Shown in pieces: positions 29,613 through 38,753 of a DNA stretch of 64,000 nt; position 1 is the stretch's first letter; each line of letters begins with the position of its first letter. This DNA is from Methylococcus sp. EFPC2 (GTDB taxonomy: Bacteria > Pseudomonadota > Gammaproteobacteria > Methylococcales > Methylococcaceae). The stretch is taken from positions 3,856,001 to 3,920,000 of the forward strand of contig NZ_CP070491.1 of assembly GCF_016925495.1 (NCBI RefSeq), given 5' to 3'. Made by a program: the position numbers and the translations under genes. A model generated the notes under the pieces. That model made no database searches, was not told the origin of the DNA, and saw only the letters and a program-made list of their open reading frames with translations.

Positions 29613-30172
29613 CGCTCCGCCACCGGCTGCCCTGGTTCGCGTTGCTGCTCTGCACCCTGACGGCAGGCGTAGATGCGGCGGAAGGCTTTCGCATCGCCCG
29701 GGCCGAACTCGTGAAGCAGGCGTCGGACTGGGTTTTGAACGCCGACATCGACTACCGTTTCAGCGATGTCGCGATCGACGCCTTGCGCAACGGCGTGCCG
29801 CTGACCTTGGAATGGCGACTCGTCGTCGCCCGCGACCGCCCCTGGATTTGGGACGATACGGTGATCGAAGTGCGCAGGCGGGCGCGGGTCAGCTACCGCT
29901 CGCTGGCCAAGCTGTTTCAATTCGTGCCCGAAGGCGCGGGGTTGGCTCCGCGCAATTTCGCCAGTCTCAACGCGCTGCTGGAGAACCTGGGCTCGTTGCG
30001 CGGTCTGCCGGTCGCGAAAGCCGCACAACTGCCGGATGGGGAGCGTTATCGCGCCCGACTGGCCGTCAGTCTGGATATCGAAGCGCTGCCGCTGCCGCTG
30101 CGGCCGATCGCCTATCTCAGCGCCGGCTGGCGTTTGAGCAGCCCCTGGTATCGATGGACGCCGGCAAGCTGA
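29609..30172 (+). CDS. DUF4390 periplasmic protein
   Basis: 187 residues. A signal peptide (LPWFALLLCTLTAGVDA) precedes a beta-rich domain: FRIARAELVKQASDWVLNAD, YRFSDVAIDALRNGVPLTLEW, and a closing RPIAYLSAGWRLSSPWYRW. This is the DUF4390 family, regularly encoded between rsmB and an NtrY-like kinase. The function is unknown; a periplasmic partner of the kinase is conceivable but only inferred from context. It starts at ATGA with rsmB and overlaps the kinase gene by 19 bp. Confidence 0.85.
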   Translation: MTLRHRLPWFALLLCTLTAGVDAAEGFRIARAELVKQASDWVLNADIDYRFSDVAIDALRNGVPLTLEWRLVVARDRPWIWDDTVIEVRRRARVSYRSLAKLFQFVPEGAGLAPRNFASLNALLENLGSLRGLPVAKAAQLPDGERYRARLAVSLDIEALPLPLRPIAYLSAGWRLSSPWYRWTPAS

Positions 30173-32316
30173 AACCGCCATTCTGGCTCTCCATCGGCGT
30201 GCTGTTCGCGGCCATCGTAGGCTCGCTGCACCTGATGAGCTCGGCCACCCAGGACAGCTCCCAGCTCAACCGGCTGTATTCCTCCCTGTTGCTGATCAAT
30301 ACCGCCGGCTCCGCCTTGCTGCTAGGCTTGGTCGTGGCCAATGCCTATTCCCTGCTGCGCCAGTTGAAAAAGCGGGTCGCAGGCTCCCGGCTGACCGCGC
30401 GCATGGCCTTCGTGTTTCTGTTGTTGACCCTGGCCCCGGCCTCCATCGTCTTTTACTACTCCATGCAGTTTCTGCAGCGCAGCATCGATAGCTGGTTCGA
30501 CGTGCGCATCGATCGCGCCCTGGACGATGCGCTGGAACTGGGACGCGCCGCCCTGGACGAGCGCGCGCGCACGCATCTGCGGCAAACGGAGCAGACGGCC
30601 GGGATCCTGGAAAACGTGCCGGAATCCATGATTAGCATCACCCTGGGCGATTTGTTCGACACCAGTGAGGACGCCGAACTCACGGTGTTCACCAAGAAGG
30701 GCCGCATCCTCGCTTCCAGCGGCGCGCGCACCGACTCCATCGTGCCGGACCTGCCCAGCGAGGCGGTGCTATTGCAGGTCAAGCGCGGCAAGCCTTATGT
30801 CGGGCTGGAGCCGGCCGCCGGCCGCCTGACGGTGCGGGCGGTCGCCCTGGTGCCGGGCCTGGAGGAAAACTTTTATATCCAGTCGCTGCACCTGCTGCCG
30901 ACCCGTTTGGCCGAACTGGCGGAAACCGTCGAAGCTGCCTTCGTCCACCAGAAGGAACTCAATTATCTGCGCAGCTCGCTGAAAACCAGCTTCACCCTCA
31001 CGCTTTCGCTGGTCTTGCTGCTCAGCCTGCTGGCCGCCATCTGGGTGTCGTTTCTCAGCATCCGCCGCATCGTCGCGCCGGTGCAACGCTTGGCGGAAGG
31101 CACGCGGGCGGTGGCCGAAGGGCATTACGAGAAGCGATTGCCGGTCAAGAACCGGGACGAGCTGGGATTTCTGGTCGAATCGTTCAATGCCATGACCGCC
31201 AAGATCGCCCGCGCGCGCGACGAGGCCCAGCACAGCCGGCAGGAGATCGAGCGCCAGCGCGCTTATCTGGAAACGGTCTTGGGCAATCTGTCCTCCGGTG
31301 TCATGAGCTTCGACGCCCATCTGCGCTTGCAGACGGCCAACCACGCCGCCCACGCCATACTCGGCGCCGAGGTGAGCCAGCGCCTGAACTGCACCTTGCC
31401 CGCCCTGACGGAGGCCTATCCGCACCTCGCCGGCCTGCTCGACAGCGTGGGCGAGCGCTTGATCCGGGAAAAGACCTGGCAGGAAGAGATCCATTTCACC
31501 GGCCCCGAGGGACGGCAGGAACTGCTGTTCCGCGGCACGCCCTTGTTCGATCCGGATGGGCGCTGGCAGGGCGCGGTGGTGGTGTTCGACGACGTCACCG
31601 CCCTCATCCAGGCCCAGCGCAACGCCGCCTGGGGCGAGGTGGCCAGGCGCCTGGCCCATGAGATCAAGAATCCGCTGACGCCCATCCAGCTCTCGGCGGA
31701 AAGGCTGCGCCACAAGCTGGTCAACAGCCTGAACGAAACCGAGGCCGATATCCTCGACAAGTCCACCCGCACCATCGTGCAGCAGGTGGAAGCCATGAAG
31801 AGCATGGTCAACGCCTTCGCCGAATACGCCAAGCCGGCCATCATGCAGATCCAGCGGGTCGACCTCGACGCCCTGATCGAAGAAGTCGTCGCGCTTTATC
31901 CCCCACAATCCGGGCTGGAGTTTGAGCTGTCGCTGGCGCACAATTTGCCGCTGATTCAGGCCGACCCGGTACGCCTCAGACAAGTGCTGCACAATCTGAT
32001 CAAAAATGCGCAGGAAGCCATGACGACGGCCCACCCATCGGGAAAAATGAGCATGCACACCCGCCACGTTCACGACAACGACCATCCCCACGTCGAAATC
32101 CTGGTGCGCGACCACGGCCCCGGCATAGCGCCCGAGCAGGCCGAGCGGGTCTTCGACCCCTACGTCACCACCAAGACCAAGGGCACCGGTCTGGGCCTGG
32201 CCATCGTCAAGAAGATCGTCGAGGAACACGGCGGAACGATCAGGCTGGATCCGAACTGGCAGGAAGGTGCCGGCTTCATCGTGCGCCTGCCCGCTCCGGA
32301 GACGGCGCATGGCTAA
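30154..32316 (+). CDS. ntrY: NtrY-like sensor histidine kinase
   Basis: 720 residues. Two N-terminal membrane helices (about 10-30 and 45-65), a third near 85-110, an extracytoplasmic region, another helix around 290-315, then HAMP (about 316-370). A PAS domain (about 385-490) is followed by HisKA with phospho-acceptor His near residue 502 in LAHEIKNPLTP. The HATPase domain shows N-box LIKNAQEAM, DHGPGI and TKTKGTGLGLAI. This is the NtrY architecture. It overlaps the response-regulator gene by 8 bp. The signal sensed is unknown; nitrogen control or envelope/redox roles are known for family members. Confidence 0.9.
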   Translation: MDAGKLKPPFWLSIGVLFAAIVGSLHLMSSATQDSSQLNRLYSSLLLINTAGSALLLGLVVANAYSLLRQLKKRVAGSRLTARMAFVFLLLTLAPASIVFYYSMQFLQRSIDSWFDVRIDRALDDALELGRAALDERARTHLRQTEQTAGILENVPESMISITLGDLFDTSEDAELTVFTKKGRILASSGARTDSIVPDLPSEAVLLQVKRGKPYVGLEPAAGRLTVRAVALVPGLEENFYIQSLHLLPTRLAELAETVEAAFVHQKELNYLRSSLKTSFTLTLSLVLLLSLLAAIWVSFLSIRRIVAPVQRLAEGTRAVAEGHYEKRLPVKNRDELGFLVESFNAMTAKIARARDEAQHSRQEIERQRAYLETVLGNLSSGVMSFDAHLRLQTANHAAHAILGAEVSQRLNCTLPALTEAYPHLAGLLDSVGERLIREKTWQEEIHFTGPEGRQELLFRGTPLFDPDGRWQGAVVVFDDVTALIQAQRNAAWGEVARRLAHEIKNPLTPIQLSAERLRHKLVNSLNETEADILDKSTRTIVQQVEAMKSMVNAFAEYAKPAIMQIQRVDLDALIEEVVALYPPQSGLEFELSLAHNLPLIQADPVRLRQVLHNLIKNAQEAMTTAHPSGKMSMHTRHVHDNDHPHVEILVRDHGPGIAPEQAERVFDPYVTTKTKGTGLGLAIVKKIVEEHGGTIRLDPNWQEGAGFIVRLPAPETAHG

Positions 32317-33685
32317 GGCGTTGATACTGGTGGTGGACGATGAGCCCGACATTCGTCAGCTCTTGCAGGAGATCCTGGAGGACGAGGACTACGAAGTCGT
32401 CGTTGCCGAAGACGGCGCCCAGGCCCGCGCGCTGCGGACGGCCCGACGGCCCGACCTGATATTGCTCGACATCTGGATGCCGGACGTCGATGGCGTGACG
32501 CTGCTCAAGGAATGGCAGGAAAGCGATCCCCTGGATTGTCCAGTCATCATGATGTCCGGCCACGCCACGGTGGAAACGGCCGTCGAGGCCACCCGCCTGG
32601 CCGCTTACGATTTCCTGGAAAAGCCGCTGTCGCTCGCCAAGCTGCTGGTGACGGTGGAGCATGCGCTGGAGCACGCCCGGCTCAAGCGCGAAAACATCGG
32701 CCTCAAGCGCCGCACCGATACGGCCATCGAGCCCGTCGGCAAGAGCGCCGCCATGGAACGGCTGCGCGAGCAGGCCCGCCGTCTGGCGCAGCACGACGCG
32801 CGCGTGCTCCTGACCGGCGAGCCCGGCTGCGGCAAGGAAACCCTCGCGCGCTACCTTCACGCCAACAGCGCCCGCCGCGACGGGCCTTTCGTCGATGTGG
32901 GGGTCGGCGGCATCGCACCCGAATACTCGGCCATCGAATTCTTCGGCCGGGAGGATGGCGGGCGCATTCAGCCAGGTCTGTTGGAGCAGGCGCACGGCGG
33001 CACCCTGTATCTGGACGAGATTGCCGACATGGAAGACGAAACCCAGTTGCGCCTGCTGAGCACCTTGGAGTCCCGCGCATTCTGCCGGGTGGGCGGCAGC
33101 GAGCCGGTGCGGGTCGATGTCCGGGTCATCGCCTCGACCCGCAAATCCCTGGAAGAAGAGGTGAACTCGGGCCGATTCCGCCGCGAGCTCTACTATCTGC
33201 TCAACGTGGTTACTCTCCGTGTCCCGCCGCTGCGCGAGCACAGCGAGGACATACCGGACTTGCTGCGCTACTACGGCGATTATTTCGTGACGCGCGATAA
33301 GCTGGCTTTCCGCCGTTTTCCCGTCTCGGTGCAGAACTTCCTGCGCAATCATCCCTGGCACGGCAACGTGCGCGAATTGAAGAACCTCGTGCAGCGGCTG
33401 CTAATCCTTGGCAGCGGCGAGGAGGTCAGCCTGGACGAAGTCAAGTCCGCGCTAGGCGAAGGCCTGCACGACGTACCGGCCGCGGCCGGCCGGCAACAGG
33501 CGCCCGATTATTTCGAACTGCCGCTGAAGGAAGCGCGCGAGCGATTCGAAAAAGCCTATCTGGAATATCACCTGGACAAATACGCCGGCAGCGTCGCCCG
33601 GCTCTCGCATGCCATAGGCCTGGAGCGCACGCACCTTTATCGCAAGCTTAATTCGCTCGGCATCAAATTCCGGGAGAAGAAATGA
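32309..33685 (+). CDS. ntrX: NtrX-like response regulator, AAA+ domain with degenerate GAFTGA
   Basis: 458 residues. Receiver domain (1-120) with phospho-acceptor D54 in LLDIWMPD. The AAA+ domain (about 140-375) has Walker A GEPGCGKE and Walker B GGTLYLDEIAD. A Fis-type helix-turn-helix sits at the C-terminus (AGSVARLSHAIGLERTHLYRK). The sigma54-contacting GAFTGA loop is missing: after EFFGRED comes GGRIQPG. NtrX proteins often have this loss, so it may not activate sigma54 promoters in the usual way. Partner of the overlapping ntrY. Confidence 0.9.
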   Translation: MAKALILVVDDEPDIRQLLQEILEDEDYEVVVAEDGAQARALRTARRPDLILLDIWMPDVDGVTLLKEWQESDPLDCPVIMMSGHATVETAVEATRLAAYDFLEKPLSLAKLLVTVEHALEHARLKRENIGLKRRTDTAIEPVGKSAAMERLREQARRLAQHDARVLLTGEPGCGKETLARYLHANSARRDGPFVDVGVGGIAPEYSAIEFFGREDGGRIQPGLLEQAHGGTLYLDEIADMEDETQLRLLSTLESRAFCRVGGSEPVRVDVRVIASTRKSLEEEVNSGRFRRELYYLLNVVTLRVPPLREHSEDIPDLLRYYGDYFVTRDKLAFRRFPVSVQNFLRNHPWHGNVRELKNLVQRLLILGSGEEVSLDEVKSALGEGLHDVPAAAGRQQAPDYFELPLKEARERFEKAYLEYHLDKYAGSVARLSHAIGLERTHLYRKLNSLGIKFREKK

Positions 33686-33812
33686 TGGACTTGGTCGGTT
33701 CGTCCAGGAAAGCCGTGCCGATCCTTCGGTCATGTCAGTCTACGAATTGTGACAAGGGCTCCGGGGCACCATTCGGCGCGGAAGAACGCCCGTCCGGCGT
33801 TTCAGGTGCTTA

Positions 33813-33904
33813 TTAAGCTGGCTCGAGATCCCTGGTTACTGTGGGAGCGAGTTTTAACCCGCGAGGATCGCGAACTGAAAGCCACTCCCGCCATAACTGG
33901 TTAA
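33813..33904. repeat. REPIN-like element, copy 2
   Basis: A TTAAGCTGGCTCGAGATCCC start, GTGGGAGCGAGTTTTAACCC and GCCACTCCCGCC in inverted orientation, and a TTAA end. It shares its middle segment (GATCGCGA followed by CTGAAAGCCACTCCC) with copy 3 at 55,363. It lies between the ntrX stop and trkA. Confidence 0.7.
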
Positions 33905-33945
33905 TAAGAAATTCGACAGCGATTTGTAGGTTTATTCGTTAACGC

Positions 33946-35313
33946 ATGAAAATCATCATCTTAGGTGCCGGCCAGGTAGGCAGCAGCGTGTTGAACAGTT
34001 TGGCCAGCGAGGCCAACGACATCGTCATGGTCGACAAGAACCCCGCGTTGCTGCGCGATCTCCAGGATCGCTACGACATCGCCACCGTGCAGGGCAGCGC
34101 CTCGCATCCCACCGTATTGGCGCGTGCCGGTGCCGAGGATGCTCAGATGCTGATCGCCGTCACCAGCGACGACGAAACCAATATGCTGGCCTGCCAGATC
34201 GCCGACACCTTGTTCAAGATCCCCAAGAAGATCGCCCGCGTCCGTGCCATCGAATACCTCAGCTATCCGGCGCTATTCGCACAGGATGCCCTGCCCATCG
34301 ACGTGGTCATCAGCCCGGAGCAGATCATCACCCATTTCATCGAACGCCTGCTGGAATACCCCGGCGCTTCGCAAGTGCTCGACTTCGCCGATGGCAAAGT
34401 GCGCTTGGTATCCGTTCGGGCCCGCCCCGATGGCCAACTGGTCGGCAGGGAACTGCGGGAGTTGCACCAACATATGCCCAATGTCCACGCGCGCATCACC
34501 GCCATATTCCGCGACGGCGCTACCATCATTCCGAACGGCAAGGTGGTGATCGAAGCGGGTGACGAAGTGTTTTTCGTCGCCTCCAGCGAGGAAATCAAGG
34601 ACGTGATGAGCGAATTGCGCAAGGTCGACAAGCCGTACAAACGATTGATGTTCGCCGGTGGCGGCCACATCGGCAAACGGGTCGCCCTGACCCTGGAGAG
34701 CCGCTACCAGGTCAAGGTGATCGAGCGGGACGTCGCCCGCGCCAAAAAGATCGCCGCCGATCTCAGCCGCACCGTGGTCCTGCAGGGCGACGCTTCGGAC
34801 AAGGAATTGCTCCTCAGCGAAAATATCGAAAACACCGATATCTTCTGCGCCATCACCAACAACGACGAAGCCAACATACTCTCGTCCATGTTGGCGAAGC
34901 GCCTGGGCGCGCGCCGGGTCATCTGTCTGGTCAACAAGATGGCCTATGCGGAACTCATCGATACCAACATGGTCGATTTGGTGTTGTCCCCCCAGCAATC
35001 GACCATAGGCAGCCTGCTGCGCTATATCCGCCAGGCCGACGTGGTGCAGGTGCACTCGCTGCGGCATGGCTCGGCCGAGGCGCTCGAAGCCGTTGCGCAC
35101 GGCAAGCGCGGCGAGTCGGAAATCGTCGGTCAGCGCATAGACCAGATCAAACTGCCGGCCGGCGTGGTCATGGGCGCCCTGGTGCGCGGCGAGGAAGTCA
35201 TTCAGGTCCATCATGACACCGTGATCGAACACGGCGATCACGTCATCATGTTCCTGCACGACAAGAAGCTGATCAAGGCCGTGGAAAAGATGTTCCAGCC
35301 GCCGGAAGCTTGA
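33946..35313 (+). CDS. trkA: TrkA, NAD-binding regulatory subunit of Trk potassium uptake
   Basis: 455 residues. Two tandem RCK units, each a Rossmann RCK-N domain plus RCK-C: the first begins MKIIILGAGQVGSSVL, the second LMFAGGGHIGKRVALTLE near residue 232. It controls TrkG/H channels by nucleotide binding at the cytoplasmic face. The trkG/H partner is not in this window. Length is standard (E. coli 458). Confidence 0.95.
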   Translation: MKIIILGAGQVGSSVLNSLASEANDIVMVDKNPALLRDLQDRYDIATVQGSASHPTVLARAGAEDAQMLIAVTSDDETNMLACQIADTLFKIPKKIARVRAIEYLSYPALFAQDALPIDVVISPEQIITHFIERLLEYPGASQVLDFADGKVRLVSVRARPDGQLVGRELRELHQHMPNVHARITAIFRDGATIIPNGKVVIEAGDEVFFVASSEEIKDVMSELRKVDKPYKRLMFAGGGHIGKRVALTLESRYQVKVIERDVARAKKIAADLSRTVVLQGDASDKELLLSENIENTDIFCAITNNDEANILSSMLAKRLGARRVICLVNKMAYAELIDTNMVDLVLSPQQSTIGSLLRYIRQADVVQVHSLRHGSAEALEAVAHGKRGESEIVGQRIDQIKLPAGVVMGALVRGEEVIQVHHDTVIEHGDHVIMFLHDKKLIKAVEKMFQPPEA

Positions 35314-35573
35314 ATTGCACACCCGCCAAACCCGATAAAAGCAGATAGGTTCTAGGCGTCTGCCGCTCGGATTGTTACACTTCCTGTTCCGACCAATTTG
35401 CCTAAACCTCATGCGTTTATATGCCGAAGAGCGCGGTGCCATCGTGATGGCCGCCAGCGCCTCAATCTGAACGCAGCGATCGATGCGGCGTAAGAACTCG
35501 CCAAAAAGTATGGGGTTGGCGCGTCCTGTTGCAGCGACGTTGCCTTTTTCCAACGGGATGATGCAAAAGCATC
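35314..35573. other. Intergenic DNA after trkA
   Basis: 260 bp without a recognisable gene. It leads directly into the periodic array, and base composition shifts toward AT near 35,550. Confidence 0.4.
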
Positions 35574-35945
35574 ATACATCGATCTATGTTGACCGCAGAA
35601 TGATCCACAAAATAGATAGGGCATTCTATGTTTGCGATGGAGCGACGCATCAAAATGATGCACCGGTCCATGATCGAGATAGAATGGTGTACCAGATTGA
35701 TACAACGCTCTATGTCCAACATAGAACGTTTCATGAAATTCATAGATCATTCTAGAAATTTTATAAAACGATGCACCAAATAGATGCACCGTTCTATCGC
35801 GATCATGGAACTAAGGATAAATTTTGTAGAACGATTTATCGCAAACATCGATCGACGAATGAAAAAGATGGAACGTTCTATCGCAAAGATGGATCGTTGA
35901 ATACAAAGGACGGAAGATGCTATTCCAGACATGGATCGATGGATG
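35574..35945. repeat. 21-bp-period dyad-repeat array 2 (AT-rich core)
   Basis: About 18 consecutive units at a strict 21-bp step. The 14-bp core is an inverted repeat with consensus ATRGAACGTTCTAT, with centres at 35,580/81, 35,601/02 ... 35,874/75 ... 35,937/38. The 7-bp linker is A-rich (CGCAAAG-like). The best core is 35,868-35,881. Because 21 bp is a multiple of three, both strands carry long frames reading as heptads (minus strand: hydrophobic-x-x-Ile-x-Arg-Ser; plus strand: Asp-Gly-Thr-Phe-Tyr-Arg-Lys). Each is broken by one stop within the same aberrant unit (35,747-35,755). I favour a DNA-level repeat over a gene. Same architecture as the array at 5,194-5,480 with a different core. 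Confidence 0.75.
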
Positions 35946-36483
35946 CAAAACATTCATGGCTTTATTACGCGCATGAAGGAGACACCTCGAAAAAACCCTT
36001 CATTCCCGAAAAAATGGGAATCTACGCTTTTAAGTTTAGTAGCCACCGCTTTATGCAATGCCGTTTAGTTAATCCGCTCGCTGAGCGGAGTCGAAGCGAA
36101 CGGGGCGCGACGCATCGATGTCATCGTCAAAGATGGTGGCTCGGCGCACCAACCGTTGCACGATATCGCCCAAAAGCAGGGAATCCGGCCGGAAATGATT
36201 TCCCTGAATTCATAGTAGGGCGCTTAATCGCCCTGGGCGAATGAATTCGCCCATACCTGGGCATTCGAATATCGGAACGTTATTGCTGGCCAAATCCATG
36301 GTTTCTCGTGAGTCCGTGCAGCTGGAACAAACGGTGAGCAGCTTGAACTAGATAAGCGGACTGGATTAAGACATCGATTTTTCCAAACGAGTCGGGGCTT
36401 GTACATAAATAAAACGCTGGGAAATTCGCATGGACGAGGGGTATGAATAGCTTACAAAATGATCTTGCTGACGTTGAAAAGCG
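35946..36483. other. Accessory intergenic DNA with repeat fragment and gene remnant
   Basis: About 540 bp. At 36,076-36,095 the text CGCTGAGCGGAGTCGAAGCG resembles a dispersed small repeat. From about 36,105 to the TAG at 36,211-36,213 a plus frame reads IDVIVKDGGSAHQPLHDIAQ, which looks like the C-terminal part of a real protein with its 5' end replaced by the repeat. Two hairpins follow (36,217-36,252). A 36-codon frame at 36,241-36,351 has no recognised relative. No intact gene was recognised. Confidence 0.4.
36217..36252. terminator. Two adjacent hairpins, possible terminator
   Basis: AGGGCG-CTTAAT-CGCCCT (36,217-36,234) is followed directly by GGGCGAAT-GA-ATTCGCCC (36,235-36,252). They share the GGGCG/CGCCC motif, so alternative pairings between them are possible. 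There is no T-run. They could end transcription of the remnant upstream or act as a small regulatory RNA structure. Confidence 0.35.
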
Positions 36484-36882
36484 ATGCAATCGGATAAGTT
36501 GACTGAAATGGTGAAAATCTGCCAGATCCTGGCCGAGTTTCCCCGCATTCTGTTCGCGGTTTTGGTCGGCAGTCGTGCCGATGGTCGCGCGAAGGAGCAA
36601 AGCGACTGGGACATCGCCGTCCAATGGCGATACGGCGAGGAACCGCTCGACCGTATCGCGGAACACGAAAGCCTTCGCAATCGGCTTGCCCATGAACTTG
36701 GCGTGATCGACAGCAAGATCGATCTGATCGACTTGTCTTCCGTCCGGTTGGCCATGAAAGCGCTGGTGGCCGAAGAAGGTCGACTGCTGGTCGCCAACGA
36801 CGAACTAGCCTGGTCGAAGTTTCTCACCAGAACCTGGAGAGAACTCGAAGACTTCTATTGGGAGCGCACGCATGCGGCTTGA
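36484..36882 (+). CDS. mntA: MntA-type minimal nucleotidyltransferase antitoxin
   Basis: 132 residues. A minimal nucleotidyltransferase with the GSX10DXD signature: G29-S30 and D41-W-D43. Enzymes of this kind AMPylate the partner HEPN toxin to silence it. It overlaps the HEPN gene by 11 bp, the standard MNT/HEPN layout. The residues needed for catalysis are all visible, so it is probably active. Confidence 0.88.
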   Translation: MQSDKLTEMVKICQILAEFPRILFAVLVGSRADGRAKEQSDWDIAVQWRYGEEPLDRIAEHESLRNRLAHELGVIDSKIDLIDLSSVRLAMKALVAEEGRLLVANDELAWSKFLTRTWRELEDFYWERTHAA

Positions 36883-37315
36883 AATCTACCAGGCCGAAAC
36901 GGCACGGGTAGCTTGCGAGCAGTGCGCAATGCTGGATGAAGCAAGCCAAAAGGTCTGCACGGGCCAAATGCTGAGTGCCCTGGAGCAAAACGGGGTGTTA
37001 CACGCCCTTCAGATACTGATGGAAAATACCATCGGCAAGGCCAAGCAACTGCTCAAATCGGCCGGCGAACCCGTACCTCTTTCCGCTTACGAAGCCTTCG
37101 CCGGCTTGGTCCGTCGCGGCTTGATAGCCGCCGAAGACCTACCCCAATGGAATTCTGTAATCGGTATACGCAATCGCATCGTGCACGACTATATGAACAT
37201 CGACCTGTCGATAATCATTGACCTCGTGAGAACTGAGCGCTATCGCTTCATCGGCGAGTTCCTGCTGCGCAGTCTTCCGAACGACACCGTAAATTGCCTT
37301 TTCGATCGTACCTGA
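36872..37315 (+). CDS. hepT: HepT-type HEPN ribonuclease toxin
   Basis: 147 residues, mainly helical. It carries the HEPN catalytic motif RX4HDY: R100 with H105-D106-Y107 in RNRIVHDYMNID. The tyrosine is the position modified by MntA partners in this family. It is translationally coupled to mntA. The pair lies between dyad array 2 and an insertion sequence, typical of a mobile accessory segment. Confidence 0.88.
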   Translation: MRLEIYQAETARVACEQCAMLDEASQKVCTGQMLSALEQNGVLHALQILMENTIGKAKQLLKSAGEPVPLSAYEAFAGLVRRGLIAAEDLPQWNSVIGIRNRIVHDYMNIDLSIIIDLVRTERYRFIGEFLLRSLPNDTVNCLFDRT

Positions 37316-37398
37316 ATCGATCCCAATTAAGATGGCATATTATGCTCCACTTTATAGAGACTTTCTTGCGACCAATAATCCACGACCCCAGACTGCTA

Positions 37399-38237
37399 GA
37401 TAGCGTCGTCACAAGATTATGAGAGAATAGTTCTATCTCAAATTTTCTTTGAAAGGAAAGATGGCGGATTCAGGGCATCGGCGACACGATATATCGGATC
37501 GAGTCTGGCAATTATTGGAGCCGCGGTTGCCGGGGCGAGAAGGTGCTTGGGGTGGTAAAGCGCACGATAACCGCCGGTTTATCAATGCGGTTTTTTGGAT
37601 TTTGCGCACTGGCGCGCCGTGGCGAGACTTGCCGCCCGACTACGGCGATTGGAAAAACACCCATCGCCGTTTTTGCCGTTGGCGCGATAAAGGCATATGG
37701 GAATCCTTGTTGGAACAGTTGGTGATCGAACCTGACTATGAATGGCTGATGATTGATGCCAGCCACATTAAAGTCCACCCGCATGCGGCGGGCGCCAAAG
37801 GGGGCAGCCAGGATATGGGGGTCACAAAAGGGGGCTCAACAGCAAGATACATCTGGCCGTGGATGCGCATGGTATGCCGCTCAGAGTCATTGTTACAGCA
37901 GGTACCGTGGCAGATTGTACGCAGGCTTCAACCTTGATCGCGGGTTTGGATGCCCAGCATCTGCTGGCGGACAAAGGCTACGACACGGACGCCATCGTCG
38001 CCCAAGCACAAGCTGCCCATATGGCGGTTGTCATTCCGTCGAAGAAAAATCGCACCGAACTTCGCGCGTATGACCGAGACCTTTACCGCCTTCGGCATTT
38101 GGTGGAAAACGCCTTTCTACACCTGAAGCGCTGGCGCGGTATTGCAACTCGTTATGCCAAAAATACCGCTTCATTCTTGGCGGCGGTGCAGATTCGCTGC
38201 ATTGCTATTTGGGCCGCTATCTTATGACGACACTATC
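37399..38237 (+). mobile_element. IS5-family insertion sequence (IS427-like), 839 bp
   Basis: Terminal inverted repeats: the left end starts GATAGCGTCGTCACAAGAT. The right end, read as complement, starts GATAGTGTCGTCATAAGAT, two mismatches in 19. Both ends are flanked by TA (37,397-37,398 and 38,238-38,239), a target duplication typical of this group. It contains one transposase expressed by frameshifting. Both ends are intact, so the element may still be mobile. Confidence 0.88.
37461..38227 (+). CDS. IS5-family transposase, two frames joined by -1 frameshift
   Basis: First frame 37,461-37,937, second frame entered near 37,826-37,834 and ending 38,227; together about 255 residues. The slip site is A-AAA-GGG followed by GGC. 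Moving back one base changes the reading from KGGSTARY to KGGLNSKIHLAVD, restoring the conserved transposase text. The N-terminal DUF4096-like segment RVWQLLEPRLPGR and WRDLPPDYGDWKN, then MIDASHIKVHPH (first catalytic Asp), and DKGYDTDAIV plus RLRHLVENAFLHLKRWRGIATRY (second Asp and DDE Glu region) fit IS427 transposases. GAAAGGAAAG precedes the ATG. Confidence 0.88.
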
Positions 38238-38753
38238 TAAGTGAGACGAGTTACACAACCATCGATAGGAGCCACAACTGCCGCATCGCCAAGAGTAGGG
38301 CATTACTCTGCTCGTAATTGATGATATCTAGTAACTGAAATATTATGCCATCCCCAACGATGGTACATCGGTTATCAGGGCGGTGAAAAACTCAACTTAT
38401 ATACAATATCTAGTGAATAAAGCTGTGTCCTTGCCACAGCATCAAGTATCCGTAGCGCGTTGTCCACCACCATGCTAATACCTCCCGCAGCGGCCATGCT
38501 ATTAAAGTCAACGACAATAAGTACGATAAAATTTTTTTGCTTTCAGCGTTGTAAATCTGCGACTTCAGAGGGCTTTAACGCAAAGGGGATTTCTGCGGAG
38601 CACTTACGAGCGGGATTGACACTCTCCTAACAGAGAAGGATTGAAGTCAAAGCAAGCGTTTGCGAGCCTTGCGATCTGGATTGGGCAACAAAAGTCAGGC
38701 CCCATATTTGAGATGCTCGTAAGCGTCAAGATTAACTTTAGGAAGGTTGAGTA
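38238..38753. other. AT-rich intergenic DNA upstream of the polysaccharide locus
   Basis: About 515 bp. No gene, repeat or clear hairpin was recognised. The region probably contains the promoter of the glycosyltransferase operon that starts at 38,754. AGGAAGG lies six bases before that ATG, a good ribosome site. Confidence 0.4.

Noticed and set aside
30769-32352. A minus-strand frame of about 530 codons opposite the NtrY-like kinase.
   Set aside because: Antisense shadow; the kinase domains on the plus strand are unambiguous.
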